A DNA stretch of 64,000 bases from Candidatus Pantoea deserta (GCF_003813865.1 NZ_RMVG01000012.1:86924-150923); one strand, 5' to 3'. Counted from the first letter of the stretch, positions 37,509-47,441 are shown. Notes: generated by a model from the letters alone, not told the origin. Translations and numbers: made by a program.

Positions 37509-38281
37509 AGATTGAATTTGCCAGCCGCTGCCAGCAGGGGCTGCGCGATGAGAATCAGGACCGTACCGGCGCCGAAGTCAGCGAGGATAAAGCCTGTTTT
37601 GTGGTCTGCGACGGCGTGGCGGGCTTGCCCGGCGGCGATCGCGCGGCACAGCTGGTGCGCGACACTCTGCTGGCCGAACTGCACGAACAGCCGCAGCTGA
37701 CGCCGGAGAATACCCACGCGGCGATTGAACGCTGCCGCGCCGCGCTGCATCAGGAGCAGCGGCAGCGTCCTGAGGCCGCGCGGATGAGCACCACCCTGGC
37801 CGCGCTGTTTATTGACCGCACGCAGCAGCGCGCCTGGTGGGCGCATGCCGGTGACAGCCGGGTGTATCATTTCCGTCACGGTACGCTGTTTGACGTCACG
37901 CGCGATCACAGCCTGGCGCAGCAGCTTAAAGATGCAGGCTATGAAAATACCGGCATTAACAGTAATTTACTCTATAATGCGCTCGGCGCGACGCCGGCGC
38001 GTCCGGTGACTTTCTCCGCCGAACTGGCGCTGGAAGATGGCGATGCGTTTCTGGTCTGCACCGACGGGTTTTGGCTTAACCTGACCACTAAAGAGATGGA
38101 GCAGGCGCTGCGCATGGTCAACGCCTGTGAAGAGTGGCTCGCGCTCATGGAAAAAGCGGTCAGTCAGCAGGTGAAAAAGGATAATCTCAGCGCGCTGTCG
38201 GTATGGATCGGCGAACCTCAGGACGCCACGTTGCTTTATTCTGCGGCGGATTCGGCACGCTTTTTGCCGCCCCGCTCTTGA
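37505..38281 (+). CDS. pppA: PP2C-family Ser/Thr phosphatase, PppA-like
   Basis: A 258-residue metal-dependent phosphatase. The PP2C motifs are in order: RDENQDR near residue 15, VVCDGVAGLPGGD (metal Asp36), STTLAALF, WAHAGDSRVYHF, TRDHSLAQQL, LVCTDGFW and KDNLSALSVW. The metal ligands appear complete, and the DGMGG motif is altered to DGVAG. Length fits stand-alone PppA. It would dephosphorylate the FHA protein and counter the kinase of the same operon. Translation is probably coupled to tagH by the ATGA overlap. Confidence 0.9.
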   Translation: MKIEFASRCQQGLRDENQDRTGAEVSEDKACFVVCDGVAGLPGGDRAAQLVRDTLLAELHEQPQLTPENTHAAIERCRAALHQEQRQRPEAARMSTTLAALFIDRTQQRAWWAHAGDSRVYHFRHGTLFDVTRDHSLAQQLKDAGYENTGINSNLLYNALGATPARPVTFSAELALEDGDAFLVCTDGFWLNLTTKEMEQALRMVNACEEWLALMEKAVSQQVKKDNLSALSVWIGEPQDATLLYSAADSARFLPPRS

Positions 38282-38295
38282 TACCAAGGATCCTT

Positions 38296-39249
38296 ATGAA
38301 ATTGTGGTTGTCCGGCATTGCGACCTTGCTTATCGCCTTTAGCGCGCAGGCCGAAAATTATCGCGTGGTCTATTCTCCCAGCCTGGCGCTGGAAGTCTAT
38401 ATTGACGATGTGAAAAGCAAGGCGCCTGACGACTGGTGCAAAGAGACGCTGCCGCTGCGCATCGTTTCGGGTAAAAGCACCGACTCGGCGGTGCTGACCA
38501 CCTTTTTGCCGCGCGTCGGCACGCTGCTGGCTAACCAGTGCGGCACGCTGGACGAGCTGCCCTGGCAGATGACTAGTAAAGAGGGCGGCGTGCTGGCCAG
38601 CGGCAGCGCCAGCAAGCTGCAAAACTGGCGGCCCATCGTGATGGCTGACGCGACGGCCAGCGCCAGCGCGGCCAATGCGGCGCCGCTCGATCTGTCGCGC
38701 CCGGCTAACAGCGCGCCGCTGCAACACTTTGACCTGCCAGGCGGCTGTCGTTTCCGCACCGCCTGGGATGCCGCAGGGACGTCGCTGTTCGTTCCTGACA
38801 GCGCCAGAACGGCCTGCCCGCACGACGGCTGGCTGGAGGGCAAAAGCGAGATAGTCTTAGCCAGCAAGGGGAAGAGCACGCCTCTGTCAGTGACCTTTTA
38901 TCAGGGCTACCCCATCGCGAATCTGGCGATCTCCGGCAATTCGCTGGAGGTGGTCGCCGCGAATAAAGAGCGCATGATCGTCACGCGCGCCGATGCGGCC
39001 GACAGCTGGCTGGTGTTGCCCTTTGACGAGGCAAGCCACGTCTGGCGCTTTACCGGCGCGCTGCTGGTGAAAATGGATAAAAATACGGCGCAGCAGGATC
39101 CTGACGCCGTGAAATCGCGAGTGGAAACGTTGCGCGGTCTTTGGGGACCGCAGTTTATGCCACAGCAAAAAGTGAATGTGTTACTGATCGACACCCTGCA
39201 CGCCGATTTGGTTGATCCGGCGATTGGTGCGTGGCGTAACATCAATTAA
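38296..39249 (+). CDS. Exported protein of unknown function inside the type VI-related module
   Basis: A 317-residue protein with a Sec signal peptide (MKLWLSG, hydrophobic core, cleavage after AQA near residue 19). Four cysteines remain in the mature part (near residues 44, 74, 140 and 163), enough for two disulphides. Sequence is mostly beta-type with an Ala/Ser-rich linker around 115-130. No domain is recognised. It lies 14 bp after pppA and 44 bp before the kinase gene on the same strand, so it should be co-expressed. A periplasmic partner or signal input for the kinase extracellular tail is plausible but unproven. ATG 38296 is used because the signal peptide begins there. Confidence 0.7.
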   Translation: MKLWLSGIATLLIAFSAQAENYRVVYSPSLALEVYIDDVKSKAPDDWCKETLPLRIVSGKSTDSAVLTTFLPRVGTLLANQCGTLDELPWQMTSKEGGVLASGSASKLQNWRPIVMADATASASAANAAPLDLSRPANSAPLQHFDLPGGCRFRTAWDAAGTSLFVPDSARTACPHDGWLEGKSEIVLASKGKSTPLSVTFYQGYPIANLAISGNSLEVVAANKERMIVTRADAADSWLVLPFDEASHVWRFTGALLVKMDKNTAQQDPDAVKSRVETLRGLWGPQFMPQQKVNVLLIDTLHADLVDPAIGAWRNIN

Positions 39250-39293
39250 TTACCGCGCAGCCTGGCGATCAGGCGGTGTTCAGAGAGTTCACT

Positions 39294-40724
39294 ATGTCGG
39301 CAAATGATAATCAGAAAACGATGCCCAACGCGCTCCCGGCGGGATACCGTTTTAATGAGTTTGAGATCCAGGAAGTGATTGGCGGCGGCGGCTTTGGCAT
39401 CGTTTACCGCGCCTGGGATCATCAGCTCGAACGCACGATTGCGATTAAAGAGTATATGCCGGTGTCGCTGGCGGTACGCGCAGAGGATCTGTCGCTGGAA
39501 CTGCGCGGCGAGCGTTACCAGAAGCTGTTTAACGCAGGCTTAACCAGCTTTATTCAGGAGGCGCGGTTACTGGCGCGCTTTAATCATCCCGGCCTGCTGC
39601 ACGTTCTGCGCTTCTGGGAACAGAACGGCACCGCCTATATGGGCACGCTCTACTACAGCGGCATGACGCTGAAAGAGTGGCAGCTTACCAGCCCGGATGC
39701 CGTCAATGAGGCCTGGATCCGTCGCCTGCTGCCGCCGTTGTTCGGCGCGATTAATACCATCCATCAGGCCGGCTATCTGCATCGCGATATTTCTCTGGAT
39801 AATATCCAGATTCAGGAAAACCAGCTGCCGGTGCTGCTCGACTTTGGCTCGGCGCGCAAAGAGATCGGCAACCTGTCGGATGAAACCGAAATCATGCTGA
39901 AGCCCGGCTTCGCCCCCATCGAGCAGTACAGCGAGGAGGGTGAAAACGAACAGGGTCCCTGGACCGATATCTATGCCCTCGGCGCGGTGCTGCACAGTCT
40001 GATTACCAGCAATCCTCCGCCCGTCAGCGTGGTGCGCTGCATTGAGGATAACTATCAGCCGCTGGTCGAGCGCAAGCCCGAAGGTTACTCTCTGCCGCTG
40101 CTGCACGCGGTAGACTGCGCGCTGGCGATGAAGCCCGCCGATCGTCCGCAGTCGATCGACGCCTTTGCCGCGCTGATCGATTTGCCGGTCAGCGACGTGG
40201 AGGCGGTGGTAAACCGTCTGCAGGCGCCGCCGGAGCCGCTGCCCGCGCCGGTTGAGGAAGAAGAGAGCGTCGCGCCCGCGCCCGTGGTGATGGCGGTCAA
40301 TCACGCCTCGCCCAGCGTGGAGCCGGTTACGCCGCGCAACGTGCGCCGGCTGTCGCCCGGCCTGATTGCGCTGGCGGCGGTGGCGCTGCTGGCGGTGGCG
40401 ATTGTCACCTGGCTGGCGAACCGGCGCGCCGCGCTGCCTGAGAATGGCGCGCCCGTCACGGCTGCGGACTCGTCGGTCAGCCCGGCGTCTCCCCCGGCGA
40501 CGACTCCTGCCGCGCTGGCGACGGTCTATCTCAAGCTGGAACAGGGCGCCAACGTGGTGCTGAACGGCCAGCCTGTAGAGGTTAAAACCGGCAACAACGG
40601 CTTTGCCGCGCTGAATCTGGCTGCGGGTCAGTATCGTATTGAGGTGCATTCAGGCACCAGTATGCGTGCGCAGTCGCTGGTGATTGATAAGCCGGGCACC
40701 TGGCTGCTGAATCCAGGCAACTAA
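39294..40724 (+). CDS. ppkA: Transmembrane Ser/Thr protein kinase, PpkA-like
   Basis: A 476-residue Hanks-type kinase. The glycine loop GGGGFG (30-35), the ATP lysine K52 in IAIKEYMP, the catalytic HRD (163-165) with the following Asn, and DFG (183-185) are all present, so it should be active. After the kinase domain comes a Pro/Glu-rich linker, one membrane span (about 357-378) and a periplasmic tail whose last 70 residues resemble a PEGA-type beta domain (VYLKLEQGANVVLNGQ). It lacks the von Willebrand domain of Pseudomonas PpkA. Expected target is the FHA protein; the tail would sense the periplasm. ATG 39294 is preferred to GTG 39276. It is followed by a hairpin. Confidence 0.9.
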   Translation: MSANDNQKTMPNALPAGYRFNEFEIQEVIGGGGFGIVYRAWDHQLERTIAIKEYMPVSLAVRAEDLSLELRGERYQKLFNAGLTSFIQEARLLARFNHPGLLHVLRFWEQNGTAYMGTLYYSGMTLKEWQLTSPDAVNEAWIRRLLPPLFGAINTIHQAGYLHRDISLDNIQIQENQLPVLLDFGSARKEIGNLSDETEIMLKPGFAPIEQYSEEGENEQGPWTDIYALGAVLHSLITSNPPPVSVVRCIEDNYQPLVERKPEGYSLPLLHAVDCALAMKPADRPQSIDAFAALIDLPVSDVEAVVNRLQAPPEPLPAPVEEEESVAPAPVVMAVNHASPSVEPVTPRNVRRLSPGLIALAAVALLAVAIVTWLANRRAALPENGAPVTAADSSVSPASPPATTPAALATVYLKLEQGANVVLNGQPVEVKTGNNGFAALNLAAGQYRIEVHSGTSMRAQSLVIDKPGTWLLNPGN

Positions 40725-40730
40725 GCGGGT

Positions 40731-40763
40731 TTGCGGCGTGGGCTGGCACGCCGCAAAAGTTTA
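40731..40763 (+). terminator. Hairpin terminator after the kinase gene
   Basis: A perfect 10-bp stem TTGCGGCGTG-GGCTGG-CACGCCGCAA is followed by AAGTTTATT. It lies between the convergent kinase and chaC stops and may serve both strands. The U tract is imperfect in either direction. Confidence 0.6.
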
Positions 40764-41441
40764 TTATCCCTGCGCGCAGCGCACGCCAGCCTGTAGCGCG
40801 CGTACCTGATGCGCCAGCCTGCTCAGGCTCTCCTCTTCCATTCCGCGCTTCGCCAGCTCCTGCTCAAGCGAAAAAAGGTACTGGGCGTTACTGCCCAGCG
40901 GGCCGCTTGCCGCCGCGATCAATGGCGCGATGGCGTCCGGACACGAATCAGATTCATAGAGGGGGTGACGCGGATCCATAATAAACGCCAGCGCGGTCAC
41001 GCTTCGTCCATCTTCGAGCGTCAGCGCGCACCAGGTCGGCAGATAACAGCCGGTGATCATTTCCCGCTTCCACAGAAGCTCCAGTTCTTCCTGTAGACGC
41101 CTCTCCGGCAGGCGAAACGCCAGACCGCTGGTCGATCCGCCCTCTTTCAACGCCAGCATCCGCCCCGGCAGCGACGCCGTGCCACGTCCGGCGATCAGGC
41201 GCAGGCAGAAGGCGCGATGCCAGCCTTCCAGCGTACCGGCCGCCACTTCATCCGCTTCAAAAATTGGGTTCCACATCAGCGACCCATAGCCAAAAATCCA
41301 TACCGGACTCTGGTCAGGACGGCAGGCCAGCGTGGCCGCCAGCGAGGCTGCGCGCTGCTCGCAGCTCCAGAGCAGCGACTCTTCGATATCGCCAAATGAC
41401 GTTTTACAGTCTGCTTTTAATAAAAATTCTCGGGTTAACAA
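40764..41441 (-). CDS. chaC: Glutathione-specific gamma-glutamylcyclotransferase ChaC
   Basis: Cleaves glutathione to 5-oxoproline and Cys-Gly in the cytoplasm. A 225-residue protein with the substrate loop WIFGYGSLMWNP near residue 48 and the following GWHRAFCLRLIAGRGTA. It is slightly shorter than the E. coli protein (about 231). The start is set at TTG 41441, not GTG 41447: the AGGAGG sequence at 41447-41452 would overlap the GTG but stands five bases before the TTG. The resulting N terminus (MLTREFLLKADCK) matches E. coli ChaC. Here chaC lies downstream of chaB on the same strand. Confidence 0.92.
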   Translation of the reverse strand: MLTREFLLKADCKTSFGDIEESLLWSCEQRAASLAATLACRPDQSPVWIFGYGSLMWNPIFEADEVAAGTLEGWHRAFCLRLIAGRGTASLPGRMLALKEGGSTSGLAFRLPERRLQEELELLWKREMITGCYLPTWCALTLEDGRSVTALAFIMDPRHPLYESDSCPDAIAPLIAAASGPLGSNAQYLFSLEQELAKRGMEEESLSRLAHQVRALQAGVRCAQG

Positions 41442-41634
41442 CGTCACCTCCTGACTTCAGCAACATCCTGTCCGTAATCTCTCCCTTCGTTAACGCAATC
41501 TGGGCGCGACAAGATTAGCCGCAGCGTTAAACGACAGTATGCATTTTTTGCAGCGCTTTCAAGCGCCAGGGGCTGAGGGCAAATGAAAAAATGCGCGGCG
41601 TAAAGGTCAGGCGGCTGGCCTTTACGCCCGGAGG

Positions 41635-41865
41635 TTACTTTTTAGGATGCCACTTGTCGTCGTCACCCTTTTCGTACTCTTTTTTCACCGCTGCCCAGGC
41701 GACCTTATGGGCGACCTCTTCCTGGGATTCGTCGCCGCGCCGCTCATCCTTGTCTTTGTATTGATCCCAGGCGCTGTTGAACGCCTTTTGATAGATCGCC
41801 TGCGCATGCGGCGGAAGCACATGTTTAACGCTGTCTGGCAGCGCATCACGATTTTTATACGGCAT
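41635..41865 (-). CDS. chaB: ChaB family protein
   Basis: A 76-residue acidic/basic protein. It starts MPYKNRDALPDSVKHVLPPHAQ and continues IYQKAFNSAWDQY, the ChaB signature. The C terminus is lysine-rich. It is proposed to influence the ChaA cation antiporter, but its molecular role is not well established. ATG 41865 is chosen over an upstream in-frame ATG (41913) because AGGAG lies directly before it and the N terminus then equals known ChaB. Divergent from chaA. Confidence 0.92.
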   Translation of the reverse strand: MPYKNRDALPDSVKHVLPPHAQAIYQKAFNSAWDQYKDKDERRGDESQEEVAHKVAWAAVKKEYEKGDDDKWHPKK

Positions 41866-42237
41866 GATTTCTCCTGCGTTAAAAGCCCAGTTAAAGCCTG
41901 GCTTAAGCGACAAAATTTACAAGCCCGGATTTCATCAGAGCCTGACTTGTTATTCGCATGAAGCCTGCAAAAGGCGCGCTCTATCTGACATTTTCCTGTT
42001 TTTAATCGCAGGAAATATGCTAATTAATGCAGGATAACAAACTGAATATAATGCTATAAATTCTGATAACCTCTTTTTTTGCTGCGAATAGCTGTTTTAG
42101 CTTCGAAAGTAAAGTGCGGTAAATTTTCCGCCAGCGGGCTGGTGAAAAGTTACACTGTTTAATGTAATAAAAGTCCTACACTTTTGTGAAATCCCGCTTG
42201 GGTTTCGCCTGTGCTTTTTTTCTGAAGAGGATGGTGA
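41866..42237. promoter_or_regulatory. chaB-chaA divergent intergenic region
   Basis: About 370 bp, AT-rich, no gene seen. An inverted repeat TTACA-N8-TGTAA lies at 42150-42167, about 70 bp before the chaA start, and could be a regulator site. No confident promoter hexamers were assigned. Confidence 0.3.
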
Positions 42238-43329
42238 ATGACCACACACGAAAAAACACGTCACAAAGAGTTCTCGCTGGTACTGCCTCTCGCCGCCCTC
42301 GGCGTTCTGTTTTTCTTTGGCGGGCAGAACACGCTGCCGGTGGTGATCGGCATCAATCTGCTGGCGCTGGTGGCTATTCTCAGCAGCGCCTTCAGCGTGG
42401 TGCGCCATGCCGACGTGCTGGCGCATCGACTGGGTGAGCCTTATGGCTCGCTGATCCTGAGCCTGTCCGTGGTGATCCTGGAGGTCAGCCTGATCTCTGC
42501 GCTGATGGCGACCGGCGACGCCGCGCCCGCGCTGATGCGCGATACGCTCTACTCCATTATTATGATTGTGACCGGCGGGCTGGTCGGATTCTCGCTGCTG
42601 CTGGGCGGCCGCAAGTTCGCCACTCAGTATGTGAACCTGGCCGGGGTAAAACAGTATCTGATCGCTATTTTCCCGCTGGCGATTCTGGTGCTGGTGTTTC
42701 CCAATGCGCTGCCGGGCGGCAACTTCACTACAACCCAGGCGCTGCTGATCGCGGCCATTTCAGCGGCGATGTATGGCGTCTTCCTGCTGATCCAGACCCG
42801 CACGCATCAGAACCTGTTCGTCTACGAGCATGAAGATGACAGCGACGATGGCGATCCGCACCACGGCAAGCCCTCAGCGCACAGCAGCGTCTGGCATACC
42901 GTCTGGCTGTTGGTGCATCTGATCGCGGTTATCAGCGTAACCAAAATGAACGCCAATACCCTGGAGCATCTGCTGTCGGAGTTTAACGCCCCTGCGCAGT
43001 TTACGGGTTTCCTCGTGGCGCTGCTGATTCTGTCGCCGGAAGGCCTGGGCGCGCTGAAGGCGGTGCTGATGAATCAGGTCCAGCGCGCCATGAATCTGTT
43101 TTTCGGCTCGGTGCTGGCGACGATTTCACTGACCGTTCCCGCCGTCACCATTATCGCCACGCTGACCGACCAGCAGCTGGTGTTTGGCCTGGAGCCGCCG
43201 CAGATGGTGATCATGTCAGCGGTGCTGATCCTGTGCCATATTTCATTTTCGACCGGCCGCACCAACGTACTGAACGGCGCCGCGCACCTGGCGCTGTTCG
43301 CCGGTTATCTGCTGACCATTATGCTGTAG
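42238..43329 (+). CDS. chaA: Calcium/sodium:proton antiporter ChaA
   Basis: A 363-residue inner-membrane antiporter of the CaCA superfamily, with about eleven hydrophobic segments. The two alpha-repeat motifs are visible as LSVVILEVSLISALM near residue 80 and LLILSPEGLGALKAVLMNQVQR near residue 265. Between them is a cytoplasmic acidic/His loop (EHEDDSDDGDPHHG). It exports Na+, Ca2+ or K+ at alkaline pH or under salt stress. ATG 42238 has GAGG seven bases upstream. Length fits E. coli ChaA (366). Confidence 0.93.
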   Translation: MTTHEKTRHKEFSLVLPLAALGVLFFFGGQNTLPVVIGINLLALVAILSSAFSVVRHADVLAHRLGEPYGSLILSLSVVILEVSLISALMATGDAAPALMRDTLYSIIMIVTGGLVGFSLLLGGRKFATQYVNLAGVKQYLIAIFPLAILVLVFPNALPGGNFTTTQALLIAAISAAMYGVFLLIQTRTHQNLFVYEHEDDSDDGDPHHGKPSAHSSVWHTVWLLVHLIAVISVTKMNANTLEHLLSEFNAPAQFTGFLVALLILSPEGLGALKAVLMNQVQRAMNLFFGSVLATISLTVPAVTIIATLTDQQLVFGLEPPQMVIMSAVLILCHISFSTGRTNVLNGAAHLALFAGYLLTIML

Positions 43330-43374
43330 CCTGGCGAACAAGGCTCTACAGCGCCCCGCCTCCGCCGCAACCCC

Positions 43375-43405
43375 AAAAAAAAAGAGCGATTTCTCGCTCT
43401 TTTTT
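43375..43405. terminator. Bidirectional terminator between chaA and kdsA
   Basis: AAAAAGAGCGA-TTTC-TCGCTCTTTTT is a perfect stem flanked by an A run on one side and a T run on the other. It can therefore terminate the convergent chaA and kdsA transcripts on both strands. Confidence 0.9.
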
Positions 43406-43427
43406 ATTGCGCGCTATAAGGCGTCGC

Positions 43428-44291
<864 letters not shown>

Positions 44292-44308
44292 TTAACTGTG
44301 GGGTGCGC

Positions 44309-45118
44309 TTAGTGCAGCGTCACCTGTTTCTGTTCAATTGCGTGGATTTGTACTTTGATCATTTCGCTGACCGGATCTTCAGGACAGTGCTCAACGAAGT
44401 AGGTAAGATCGTTTAACGCAATATGATCGCACTCCAGCTGAGCATAGATCAAACCGCGATCGCGAATTTCATAGGGGTCATCGGGATCGATCTGCAACAG
44501 CACCTGACTCACGCCCAGCGCCAGCTCCATCTGTTTCTCTTCCATCAGCGCCGCCTTCATGGTGTCGAGCATCTTGCGCATGACGCTGATGGTCTTCGCC
44601 TCTTCCAGATCGTCGTCATACAGCTTCGCCGTCGGGCTGATATTGCCCTTCAGCCAGACTTCCAGCGTATGGGTATCCAGGGTGTCGCCGTTGAACGGAT
44701 TGATCAGCCACATTTCGCCATCAATCCAGTCTGCGCGCAGGATAAGCTGCGTCGGGAAGATCACCGGCATCAGCGGGATCTCCAGCTCATGCGCGATATG
44801 CAGCAGAATAACGCCCAGCGAGACCGCCGTGCCCTGCCGGGTTTTCAGCACCTTATCCAGCCACAGCGCGTCGGAAAGGTTGTAGATGCCGCTGGCGCCG
44901 CCGAAGCCCCACTGGCGGTAAAACAGCTCCAGCAGCTTCTCCAGTTGCAGATCGGCATCCTGTTCGCCGCTGACATAGTTGCGCGCTTCGTCGACCAGCG
45001 CGGCCAGCTGCTCCTGAACGGACGAGGCGGGAAAATCGGCTCGAATAGCGAGCGTCGCACCAATCACCGCTTCGCACAGCGGCGTCTGATTAAAATCTAA
45101 TTGTTCTGTGGAGGTCAT
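44309..45118 (-). CDS. sirB1: SirB1 family protein (transglutaminase-like core)
   Basis: A 269-residue cytoplasmic protein of the SirB1 family, which combines a transglutaminase-like fold with C-terminal TPR-like helices. Recognised segments are WGFGGASGIYNLSDALWLDKVL, TAVSLGVILLHIAHELEIPL, and the C-terminal LQIDPDDPYEIRDRGLIYAQLEC repeat-like part. Its role is poorly known; the name comes from a Salmonella invasion-gene regulator study. The catalytic Cys of true transglutaminases is not evident (GTAVSLG). The ATG overlaps the sirB2 stop by four bases. Confidence 0.92.
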   Translation of the reverse strand: MTSTEQLDFNQTPLCEAVIGATLAIRADFPASSVQEQLAALVDEARNYVSGEQDADLQLEKLLELFYRQWGFGGASGIYNLSDALWLDKVLKTRQGTAVSLGVILLHIAHELEIPLMPVIFPTQLILRADWIDGEMWLINPFNGDTLDTHTLEVWLKGNISPTAKLYDDDLEEAKTISVMRKMLDTMKAALMEEKQMELALGVSQVLLQIDPDDPYEIRDRGLIYAQLECDHIALNDLTYFVEHCPEDPVSEMIKVQIHAIEQKQVTLH

Positions 45119-45513
45119 ACTATCCCCAATAACGGCATTTTGGTCACCGCCAGCTTAATCACTGTCACCAGTGCGATCAGCGCAACCAGGAAAGCAATCC
45201 AGCGCGTGCGGCTGGTACGCGGGCGACGACTTAATGCCACGGAACCTAAGGCGATGTAGATAATAACGCCTAAAAGCTTCTCCGTCAGCCAGCTTCCTTG
45301 CGGCGAGAATGGGTAAAAGTGCGTAATGAGCACCAGAAGCACGCCGGTAAGCAGTAAAAAAGTGTCGTTAACGTGCGGCGTAATGCGTACCCAGCGGCGT
45401 TGCAGCAGCGAGGAGCCGCTGCGCAGCCAGTAAAAACGCACGATAAAAAGCGCGATGCTGATAAATACCGTCAGCAGGTGCAGCTGTTTGATAAGGGGAT
45501 AATAAGCGGCCAT
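45115..45513 (-). CDS. sirB2: SirB2 family membrane protein
   Basis: A 132-residue inner-membrane protein with four hydrophobic segments. It contains the family pattern YPLIKQLHLLTVFISIALFIVRF at the start and RITPHVNDTFLLLTGVLL in the middle, the latter with conserved His and Asp in the membrane. Biochemical function unknown. Located between prmC (12 bp upstream) and sirB1 (four-base overlap), the universal enterobacterial order. Confidence 0.92.
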   Translation of the reverse strand: MAAYYPLIKQLHLLTVFISIALFIVRFYWLRSGSSLLQRRWVRITPHVNDTFLLLTGVLLVLITHFYPFSPQGSWLTEKLLGVIIYIALGSVALSRRPRTSRTRWIAFLVALIALVTVIKLAVTKMPLLGIV

Positions 45514-45525
45514 GATGCGTCCTTT

Positions 45526-46359
45526 TTAAAATGGGGTCTGACCGAGCGTGACGCGCGGATTGCCGCCGTAATCATTCACGGTCGCGACCTGAAGAAAACC
45601 TTGCTGCTGCATAAGCGCGCGCACCGCCGCGTCCTGCTGCCAGCCATGCTCCAGCAGCAGCCAGCCGCCGGGCGTCAGCCACTGGGGCGCACAGGCGATC
45701 AGCAGGCGCAAATCCGCCAGGCCGGCATCGTCCGCCACCAGCGCGCTCAGGGGTTCAAAACGCACATCGCCCTGCGACAGATGCTGGTCGCTGGCGTCGA
45801 TATAGGGCGGATTGCTGACGATAACGTCAAAGCGGGCGGCGGGCAGCGCATCGAACCAGTGGCTCAGCACGAAGGTGGCGTTGGCAATGCCTAGCCGTTC
45901 GGCGTTGCTTTGCGCCAGCGCGACAGCCGCCGCAATGCGATCGACGCCCAGCACCGTGCAGTCGGGCCGCTCGCTTGCCAGCGCCAGCGCGATGGCTCCC
46001 GTGCCGGTGCCGAGATCGAGAATGCGCGCCGGGGCGGCGGGCAGGCGCGCCAGCGTCTCTTCCACCAGCACCTCTGTATCGGGCCGGGGGATGAGCGTCG
46101 CATCGGAAACGCGCAGCGGCAGCGACCAGAATTCGCGCTCGCCGGTAAGGTGGGCCACCGGCTCGCCGCGCACGCGGCGCGCCAGCAGCGCGTCGAGTTG
46201 CGCCTGCTGTTCAGGCAGCAGCTCGGTTTCGTCGAACGCCACCAGCCAGCTACGTGATTTGCCGGTCACAAACCCCAGCAGGATCTCTGCGTCGCGCTTC
46301 GGGCTGTCGCCGCCTTGTAAGGCAGCGACGGCCTGCTTTAGCCAGCGTCGATAATCCAT
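45526..46359 (-). CDS. prmC: Release factor glutamine methyltransferase PrmC
   Basis: Methylates the glutamine of the GGQ motif in release factors RF1 and RF2 using SAM. The 277-residue protein has an N-terminal helical substrate domain (about 1-75). The Rossmann methyltransferase follows with ILDLGTGTGAIALALA (SAM loop) and the catalytic NPPY in DVIVSNPPYIDASD. It directly follows prfA with a one-base overlap, so enzyme and substrate are co-expressed. Confidence 0.96.
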   Translation of the reverse strand: MDYRRWLKQAVAALQGGDSPKRDAEILLGFVTGKSRSWLVAFDETELLPEQQAQLDALLARRVRGEPVAHLTGEREFWSLPLRVSDATLIPRPDTEVLVEETLARLPAAPARILDLGTGTGAIALALASERPDCTVLGVDRIAAAVALAQSNAERLGIANATFVLSHWFDALPAARFDVIVSNPPYIDASDQHLSQGDVRFEPLSALVADDAGLADLRLLIACAPQWLTPGGWLLLEHGWQQDAAVRALMQQQGFLQVATVNDYGGNPRVTLGQTPF

Positions 46360-47441
46360 TACTCCTGACCAGCCAGTGCTGCCAGCTGATCGGCCTGATA
46401 CTCCTGCACAATCGGCTCGATCAGGTTATCGAGTTTGCCTTCCATGGTTTCATCAAGGCGATAGATCGTCAGGTTGATGCGATGGTCGGTCACGCGGCCC
46501 TGCGGGAAATTGTAGGTGCGGATGCGATCGGAACGGTCGCCGCTGCCCAGCAGGTTGCGGCGCGTACTGGCTTCCGCCTCGTGGCGCTTCGCCATTTCCG
46601 CCGCGTGGATGCGCGCGCCCAGCACCGCCAGCGCTTTGGCTTTGTTTTTGTGCTGCGAACGCTCATCCTGACACTCCACCACAATGCCGGTCGGCAGGTG
46701 AGTAATGCGGATAGCGGAGTCGGTGGTGTTAACGTGCTGGCCGCCTGCGCCGGAGGAGCGGAACGTATCGATTTTCAGATCGGACGGATTGATGTCCGGC
46801 AGCTCGGCTTCGGGCAGCTCCGGCATCACCGCCACGGTACAGGCCGAAGTGTGAATGCGGCCCTGGGATTCGGTCTCCGGTACGCGCTGCACGCGGTGAC
46901 CGCCCGATTCGAATTTCAGTCGCCCATAGGCGCCTTCGCCGGTGACGCGGGCGATAACTTCTTTATAGCCGCCGTGTTCGCCCTCGTTGGCGCTGACGAT
47001 CTCCACGCGCCAGCGGCGCGCTTCAGCATAGCGGCTGTACATACGAAACAGGTCGCCCGCGAAAATTGCCGCTTCATCGCCGCCGGTGCCGGCGCGCACT
47101 TCGATAAAGCAGGCGCGTTCGTCATCCGGATCTTTCGGCAGCAGCAGAACCTGCAACTGCTGCTCCAGCCGCTCGCTCGCTTCGCGCGCCTGCTGAAGCT
47201 CTTCCTGCGCCATCTCGCGCATCTCTGCGTCGTCCAGCATCAGCTGGGCGGTTTCGATGTCATCCTGCGTTTGCTGCCACGCGCGGAAACATTGGGTAAC
47301 GTCAGTTAACTGGGCGTATTCGCGCGACAGCGCGCGGAAGCGGTCCTGATCGGCGATAACGCTGGCATCGCCCAGCATCGCTTCCACTTCTTCGTGGCGC
47401 TCCTGTAGCGCTTCCAGTTTGGCAACAATAGAGGTTTTCAT
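46359..47441 (-). CDS. prfA: Peptide chain release factor 1
   Basis: Recognises UAA and UAG stop codons and triggers peptide release. The 360-residue protein contains the GGQ loop in [17 protein letters not shown], preceded by the [20 protein letters not shown] block that includes the codon-recognition PxT-type region, and the N-terminal coiled domain (about 1-100). Length equals E. coli RF1. Located 43 bp after hemA, as in E. coli. Confidence 0.97.
   Translation of the reverse strand: MKTSIVAKLEALQERHEEVEAMLGDASVIADQDRFRALSREYAQLTDVTQCFRAWQQTQDDIETAQLMLDDAEMREMAQEELQQAREASERLEQQLQVLLLPKDPDDERACFIEVRAGTGGDEAAIFAGDLFRMYSRYAEARRWRVEIVSANEGEHGGYKEVIARVTGEGAYGRLKFESGGHRVQRVPETESQGRIHTSACTVAVMPELPEAELPDINPSDLKIDTFRSSGAGGQHVNTTDSAIRITHLPTGIVVECQDERSQHKNKAKALAVLGARIHAAEMAKRHEAEASTRRNLLGSGDRSDRIRTYNFPQGRVTDHRINLTIYRLDETMEGKLDNLIEPIVQEYQADQLAALAGQE

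Noticed and set aside
39567..40649. 360-codon minus-strand frame opposite the kinase gene
   Set aside because: Arg/His-rich low-complexity translation opposite a gene with complete kinase motifs.
42150..42167. TTACA-N8-TGTAA repeat before chaA as a firm operator
   Set aside because: AT-rich surroundings make such a dyad likely by chance, and no matching regulator is evident; kept only as a note in the intergenic entry.
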